Positions 59,792 through 64,000 of a DNA stretch of 64,000 bases are shown piece by piece. How positions within the stretch are numbered: position 1 is the first letter of the stretch; each line of letters starts with the position of its first letter. A program made the position numbers and the translations under genes. The notes below the pieces were generated by a model, which made no database searches, was not told where the DNA came from, and was given only the letters and a program-made list of their open reading frames with translations. Source of the stretch: Phycisphaerales bacterium (lineage in GTDB: Bacteria; Planctomycetota; Phycisphaerae; Phycisphaerales; UBA1924); the NCBI GenBank assembly GCA_022072615.1, contig JAJVHS010000042.1, positions 1 through 64,000 on the forward strand, in the 5' to 3' direction.

Positions 59792-60043
59792 ATGGGGCCG
59801 TCAAACAAGGCGTATAACGAGGTCAAGGCAATTCTGGGCAAGCTCGATCGGTCGATCGATGATGCTCGAAAGCGTCGCCTGGACACGGGCCCGCGTTCGG
59901 TCGCCCCGACGCCGGTTTCGCCGACGTCGATCACCGCCACGCCCTCGACGCTGCTGGGCTCCGCCTCGGCGACCCCGCCGGTTCCCACTCGCCCGACGTC
60001 GGTGTTCGGGCGCGCTCAGCCGCTGCGTCCGTCAGGGAACTGA
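59792..60043 (+). CDS. Small hypothetical protein
   Basis: This 83-residue product starts at ATG 59792 after GGGAGG. MGPSNKAYNEVKAILGKLDRSIDDAR is an amphipathic, partly coiled-coil segment. The rest is Pro/Ser/Thr-rich and looks disordered. The good ribosome-binding site and the balanced N-terminal composition support a real gene, but no homologue is known to me. Its 3' end overlaps the convergent MFS gene by 12 bp. Confidence 0.5.
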   Translation: MGPSNKAYNEVKAILGKLDRSIDDARKRRLDTGPRSVAPTPVSPTSITATPSTLLGSASATPPVPTRPTSVFGRAQPLRPSGN

Positions 60044-61285
60044 CGGGCGGGGCCGGAGCGTCGGCAGCAGCGCCAGGCCGAGCGCCGCCGCGACGCCGAG
60101 CGCTGCCGGCACCCAGAACGCGGCCTGCGGGGACACCTGATCCCACAGCAGCCCGCCGATCACGGATGCGGGAAACAACCCGACTCCCTGCAAGGTGCCG
60201 TGAAGACCCAGAAGGGTCGCTCGAAGTTCGCTCGGCGCAAGATCGCTCACCAGCGCCTTCTCCACCCCATCTGTCAGCGCCGGAAAGAGCCCGTAGATCC
60301 CGAAGAGCAGCCAGCACGCCCAGGGCGCGGTGTTCACCGCGAAGCCGGCGTAGACGGCGGCGTACAGCGCGTATCCGGCCACGAGCACGCGCTTGCGGCC
60401 GATGCGGTCGCTCAGCCGTCCGAACGGGTATGACCCGGCCGCGTACACCAGGTTGTACAGGAGGTAGAGGAGGCACACCTGCGCGGCGGCCTGGGTTTGA
60501 GACAACCCGCCCGATGAGAGGACCTGCTGGGCTCGGAGCAGCAGGAACTGGTTCGTGGAACCCGCGAGGGCGAACACGAACGTGATGATGAGAAATAGCT
60601 TCAACCGGCCCGGGAGCATCCGCCAGGGCGTCCGCTGTCCCGGCTGAGCCTGCCGCGGCCGCTGAACGGCCGGCGCTTCCCGCACGAACGCGAGCACCCC
60701 AACCGCCAGCGCCGCGGGGACGAGCGAGAGCCAGAGCACCGAGCGGAGGGGTCCCTCGCCCCCGCCGGTTGCGGAGGTGAGGATAAAGAACGCCGCGAGC
60801 ACGCCCAGCGCGGCTCCGGCCGTGTCCATCATGCGGTGAAAACCGAACGCATGGCCGCGGTGCGACGCCGGGGTCGCATCGGCGATCAGCGCGTCGCGCG
60901 GGGCCCCGCGGATGCCTTTCCCGAAGCGGTCGGTCACACGCCCGGCAAAGACGGCGAGGGGGGCGGTCGCGATTGCGAGCAGGAGCTTGCCGAACGTCGA
61001 GCACGCGTACCCGGCGACGGCCAGCGGCTTACGCCTGCCGACCCGGTCCGAGACATGGCCGGCGAGGACTTTCGTCAGGGCCGGCACCGACTCGGCGAGG
61101 CCCTCGATCACCCCGAGCACGGTCACCGACGCGCCCAGCGACCCGACCACGAGCATCGGGAGGAGCGGGTAGACCATCTCCGAGCTCAGGTCCGTAAGAA
61201 AGCTCGTCGTACCTACCAGGACGAGCGTTCTCGAGATCCCCGGTCGGGATGAGGCCGGCGCCGGGCCGGCGCTGGGTTGGGCCAT
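60032..61285 (-). CDS. Major facilitator superfamily transporter
   Basis: This 417-residue protein has about 12 hydrophobic helices. LTDLSSEMVYPLLPMLVV and GHVSDRVGRRKPLAVAGY form the loop 2-3 motif (GxxxDRxGRR). GRVTDRFGKGIRGAPRDALIAD is the second RFGKGIR signature of a well-known MFS subgroup, and GRLSDRIGRKRVLVAGY repeats the motif in the C half. The substrate is unknown, and a drug or small-solute efflux role is only a guess. It runs towards the small 59792 gene. Confidence 0.88.
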   Translation of the reverse strand: MAQPSAGPAPASSRPGISRTLVLVGTTSFLTDLSSEMVYPLLPMLVVGSLGASVTVLGVIEGLAESVPALTKVLAGHVSDRVGRRKPLAVAGYACSTFGKLLLAIATAPLAVFAGRVTDRFGKGIRGAPRDALIADATPASHRGHAFGFHRMMDTAGAALGVLAAFFILTSATGGGEGPLRSVLWLSLVPAALAVGVLAFVREAPAVQRPRQAQPGQRTPWRMLPGRLKLFLIITFVFALAGSTNQFLLLRAQQVLSSGGLSQTQAAAQVCLLYLLYNLVYAAGSYPFGRLSDRIGRKRVLVAGYALYAAVYAGFAVNTAPWACWLLFGIYGLFPALTDGVEKALVSDLAPSELRATLLGLHGTLQGVGLFPASVIGGLLWDQVSPQAAFWVPAALGVAAALGLALLPTLRPRPSVP

Positions 61286-61416
61286 TCACGCCAGTGTACG
61301 ACCGGCCGGCGCGTGGAGGAAAGGCCCGGCCTGTTTCATGCGCCCGGATGGTTGCAAAGTGGGTTGGAAGTTGTCACGATGACGTTCCGCGGGTGTTTGC
61401 CACGAGGAGTTCATCC

Positions 61417-62757
61417 ATGAGCAGCCGTTCCATGTTTCCCGTTTCCCGCCGGACGTTCCTGAAGTCGGCGGCGCTTGCCTCACCAATGCTGGCGATGCCC
61501 GCCGCGAGCTGGGCTCGGATCGCCGGTTCGCTCGACCGCATCAACATCGGCATGATCGGGACCGGCGGGATGGGCACCGCGCACATCGAGAGCCTGCTGC
61601 GCAAGAGCCAGGCGGAGAACATCCAGCTCACGATGGTGTGCGACGTGTACCGCAAGCGGCTGAACAACGCGGTGCGGCTCATCGGCGGCAGCGAGTCCAG
61701 CGGCGTGATGGAGTACGAGAAGGTTCTGGACAACAAGGACGTGAACGCGGTCCTGATCTCCACGCCGGACCACTGGCACACGAAGATCGCCATCGACGCG
61801 ATGAACGCCGGCAAGGACGTGTACGTCGAGAAGCCGCTCTCGCACACGATCGAGCAGGCGCTCGAGTGCCGCGACGCGGTGCACAAGACCGGGCGCGTGC
61901 TGCAGGTCGGGCCGCAGCGCACGAGCGAGAACCGCTGGTGGGAGGCGGGCAAGGCGATCAAGGCCGGCCGCATCGGTCCGGTGGTCTGGTCGCAGGGGTC
62001 GTACTGCCGCAACTCGCGCGAGGGGCAGTTCAACTGGACGATCGACAAGGGCGCCGGGCCGCAGAACCCGCCGACCAGCGACGGGTACATCGACTGGGAC
62101 CGGTGGCTGGGCGTGAAGTACAACCTCGCCCCGAAGATCCCCTACAACGAGGATCACTTCTTCCGCTTCCGCAAGTATTACGCCTACAACGGCGGCGTGG
62201 CGACGGATCTCATGTACCACTGGCTCGCGCCGCTGCTGCTCTCGATCCACGGGCCCGACGGCGCCTACCCGCGGCGGGTGATGTCCGGCGGCGGCCAGTA
62301 CATCGAGAAGGACGGGCGTGACATCGCCGACACCATGCTGCTCACGGCCGACTACGACACGCACTCGGTCTTCCTGGCGAGCGTGATGGTCAACGACGTG
62401 GGCGTCCCGGAGATGATCCGCGGCCAGAAGGGCCAGTTCGAGCCGACCGGCGACGGCTGGAGGGTCACCGAGCAGGGCACCTGGAAGCAGGAGTTCCGCG
62501 AGGCCAACAAGGACATGCTCAAGGGCGAGGTGCCCAAGGACAAGGCGGCGACGTTCAACATCAGCGCTCCGGGCAACAAGGACGGACGCGACCACGAGGA
62601 GAACTGGATCGACGCGATGCGCGGCAAGGCCAAGCCCAACTGCAACATCGAGCTCGGCTGCGCGGTCATGGTCGCGATCAAGATGGGCGTCGAGAGCTAC
62701 CGCCAGAGCAAGGTCTTCACGTGGGACGCCAAGGCGAAGAAGGCGGTCGGCGCGTAA
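61417..62757 (+). CDS. Tat-exported Gfo/Idh/MocA-family oxidoreductase
   Basis: This 446-residue protein starts at ATG 61417 after GAGGAG. Residues 1-33 form a Tat leader (SRRTFLKSAALASPML). The Rossmann domain begins INIGMIGTGGMGTAHIESLL, and VYVEKPLSHT carries the EKP motif with the catalytic Lys. CRNSREGQFNWTIDKGAGP and DWDRWLGVKYNLAP belong to the C-terminal substrate domain. The family oxidises sugars and polyols with NAD(P). Export of an NAD(P) enzyme is common in planctomycetes, but the cofactor source outside the cytoplasm is not known. A second paralogue follows after about 156 bp. Confidence 0.92.
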   Translation: MSSRSMFPVSRRTFLKSAALASPMLAMPAASWARIAGSLDRINIGMIGTGGMGTAHIESLLRKSQAENIQLTMVCDVYRKRLNNAVRLIGGSESSGVMEYEKVLDNKDVNAVLISTPDHWHTKIAIDAMNAGKDVYVEKPLSHTIEQALECRDAVHKTGRVLQVGPQRTSENRWWEAGKAIKAGRIGPVVWSQGSYCRNSREGQFNWTIDKGAGPQNPPTSDGYIDWDRWLGVKYNLAPKIPYNEDHFFRFRKYYAYNGGVATDLMYHWLAPLLLSIHGPDGAYPRRVMSGGGQYIEKDGRDIADTMLLTADYDTHSVFLASVMVNDVGVPEMIRGQKGQFEPTGDGWRVTEQGTWKQEFREANKDMLKGEVPKDKAATFNISAPGNKDGRDHEENWIDAMRGKAKPNCNIELGCAVMVAIKMGVESYRQSKVFTWDAKAKKAVGA

Positions 62758-62913
62758 TCGACGTGGCAAGGGTCGGTTCGCGTCGCGGCGCTGGTCGCGA
62801 GCGTGAAGGTGGTCTTCGGTCGGTACAGGATCCCAATGGGACCGGTCGGGCCCGATCCCGGAGTTTGAGACGATCTCGGCGGCCGTCTGTGTGTGCCGCC
62901 AGTGGAGCTTCCT

Positions 62914-64000
62914 ATGAACGCAAATCGCACTGGGGTTGCGGGCGTCACGCGGCGGGAATTCGTGACTTCCACGGCAGGACTGGCGGCGGGCGCCGCTGTC
63001 ATGGGCGCGGTGGCCCCGTCGGTGGTTGCTCGGATGGCCAACGTCGCGGGATCGGATGAGATCAAGGTGGCGCTGATCGGCTGCGGCGGACGCGGCACCG
63101 GGGCCGCGGTGGACTCGCTCGCCTCATCGCCCCGCATCCGCATCTGGGCCATGGCCGATGCGTTCGCCGACCGGGTCGAGTCGTGCCACGGCTACCTCTC
63201 GGGATCGGACGACCTGTCGGAGGACTTCCGCAAGCGCGTGGATGTCCCGGCGGAGCGGCGCTTCATCGGCTTCGACGGTTTCAAGCCCGCGATCGATTCG
63301 GGCGTGCAGATGGTGATCCTGGCGCAGCCCCCCCACTTCCGCCCGGCCCATTTCGCGGCCGCGGTGAACGCCGGCAAGCACGTATTCATGGAGAAGCCGG
63401 TCGGGGTGGACCCGGTGCAGATCCGGCAGGTCATCGAGGCCGCCGCGGTCGCGGACCAGAAGAAGCTGGGCGTCGTGACGGGGACGCAGCGCCGCCACGA
63501 GCAGTGCTACCTCGAGGCGATGAAGCGGGTGCAGGACGGCGCGATCGGGCGCATCGTCGGGGCCCGGGTCTACTGGAACCAGGGCGGCCTGTGGAGCCAC
63601 GATCGCAAGCCGGGGTGGTCGGATCTCGAGTACCAGATGCGCAACTGGCTGTACTACACCTGGCTGTCGGGCGATCACATCGTCGAGCAGCACATCCACA
63701 ACCTGGACGTGATGAACTGGGCGATGGGCGGGCCGCCGGCGAAGGTCTGGGGGACGGGCGGCCGGCAGGTCCGGACCGAGGTGCCGCGGTACGGCCACAT
63801 CTTTGATCACTTCGGCCTCGAATATGAGTATCCCAACGGCGTGGTCGGTCACAGCTGGTGCCGGCAGATCGACGGGACCAAGGGCGACGTCAAGGAAGTC
63901 ATCATCGGCACCGACGGCGAGCTGCGGACCACCTCCGGGTACGCGGAGATCGTCGGCAAGAACCCGTGGAAGTTCGCGGGCAAGCAGGCCAACCCGTACC
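62914..64000 (+). CDS. Second Tat-exported Gfo/Idh/MocA oxidoreductase (3' end off the window)
   Basis: From ATG 62914 (with GGAG upstream) the frame is open to the right edge, giving 362 codons. The Tat leader is TRREFVTSTAGLAAGAAVMG. The Rossmann motif is VALIGCGGRGTGAA, and VFMEKPVGVD carries the EKP Lys. TGTQRRHEQCYLEAMKRV and YWNQGGLWSHDRKPG belong to the downstream domain. It is clearly related to, but different from, the 61417 protein. The missing C terminus should be about 60-100 residues. Confidence 0.92.
   Translation, partial: MNANRTGVAGVTRREFVTSTAGLAAGAAVMGAVAPSVVARMANVAGSDEIKVALIGCGGRGTGAAVDSLASSPRIRIWAMADAFADRVESCHGYLSGSDDLSEDFRKRVDVPAERRFIGFDGFKPAIDSGVQMVILAQPPHFRPAHFAAAVNAGKHVFMEKPVGVDPVQIRQVIEAAAVADQKKLGVVTGTQRRHEQCYLEAMKRVQDGAIGRIVGARVYWNQGGLWSHDRKPGWSDLEYQMRNWLYYTWLSGDHIVEQHIHNLDVMNWAMGGPPAKVWGTGGRQVRTEVPRYGHIFDHFGLEYEYPNGVVGHSWCRQIDGTKGDVKEVIIGTDGELRTTSGYAEIVGKNPWKFAGKQANPY

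Overview
The window is a G+C-rich chromosomal segment that most resembles a member of the Planctomycetota, probably the Phycisphaerae. The evidence is indirect: a LEPR-XLL-type N-terminal surface motif on an FG-GAP repeat protein, two secreted proteins ending in short PEP-CTERM-like anchors, several small membrane proteins carrying a CxxCGxxLxGL...CPxCG zinc ribbon, Tat-exported Gfo/Idh/MocA oxidoreductases, and very large pseudopilin-like proteins. No rRNA, CRISPR array, insertion sequence, integrase or prophage gene was seen. One tRNA (Pro, anticodon TGG) is present.

Layout. 1-9.4 kb: FG-GAP surface protein (cut by the left edge), a fungal-type (Lys20-like) homocitrate synthase behind a possible terminated leader, a PEP-CTERM-like protein, a beta-decarboxylating dehydrogenase with an NADP-type coenzyme loop, a GH17 glucanase, a methyltransferase and a GrpB-like protein. 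9.4-11.2 kb: a secreted DUF6265-like protein, tRNA-Pro and a repeat-rich gap. 11.2-28.4 kb, all on the minus strand: a type IV pilus/type II secretion-like locus with two GspE/PilB ATPases, PilT, PilC and five prepilin-type proteins, the last of 1712 residues. No secretin, prepilin peptidase or PilMNOP is in view.

28.8-33.7 kb, plus strand: stand-alone CoaB, a lipoprotein, a DASS-type carboxylate transporter and an RluA pseudouridine synthase fused to a SAM methyltransferase. 33.9-40.6 kb, minus strand: NeuB and NeuA-like nonulosonate genes, an enlarged signal peptidase I, LspA with a DksA-like protein that has a histone-H1-like tail, and AccA. 40.6-42 kb: an apparently leaderless ArsR-SRPBCC-membrane protein operon.

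42-49.6 kb: a membrane protein divergent from a compact run of a gluzincin metallopeptidase, a ComEC-like metallo-beta-lactamase-fold hydrolase, a HerA-like ATPase and a Tat-type superoxide dismutase. The first three are the best candidate for an undescribed functional system. 50-57.8 kb: a PEP-CTERM-like protein, a methyltransferase, UDP-glucose dehydrogenase, a YbjQ-type protein, a Cys-rich/HMA-lipoprotein/outer-membrane cluster that looks metal-related, and an orphan ABC permease. 57.8-64 kb: tandem zinc-ribbon membrane paralogues, an MFS transporter and two Tat-exported oxidoreductases, the second cut by the right edge.

The most unusual structural theme is at least seven families of short, degenerate tandem repeats and hairpins scattered through the gaps, including two places where they sit in frame inside a coding sequence.
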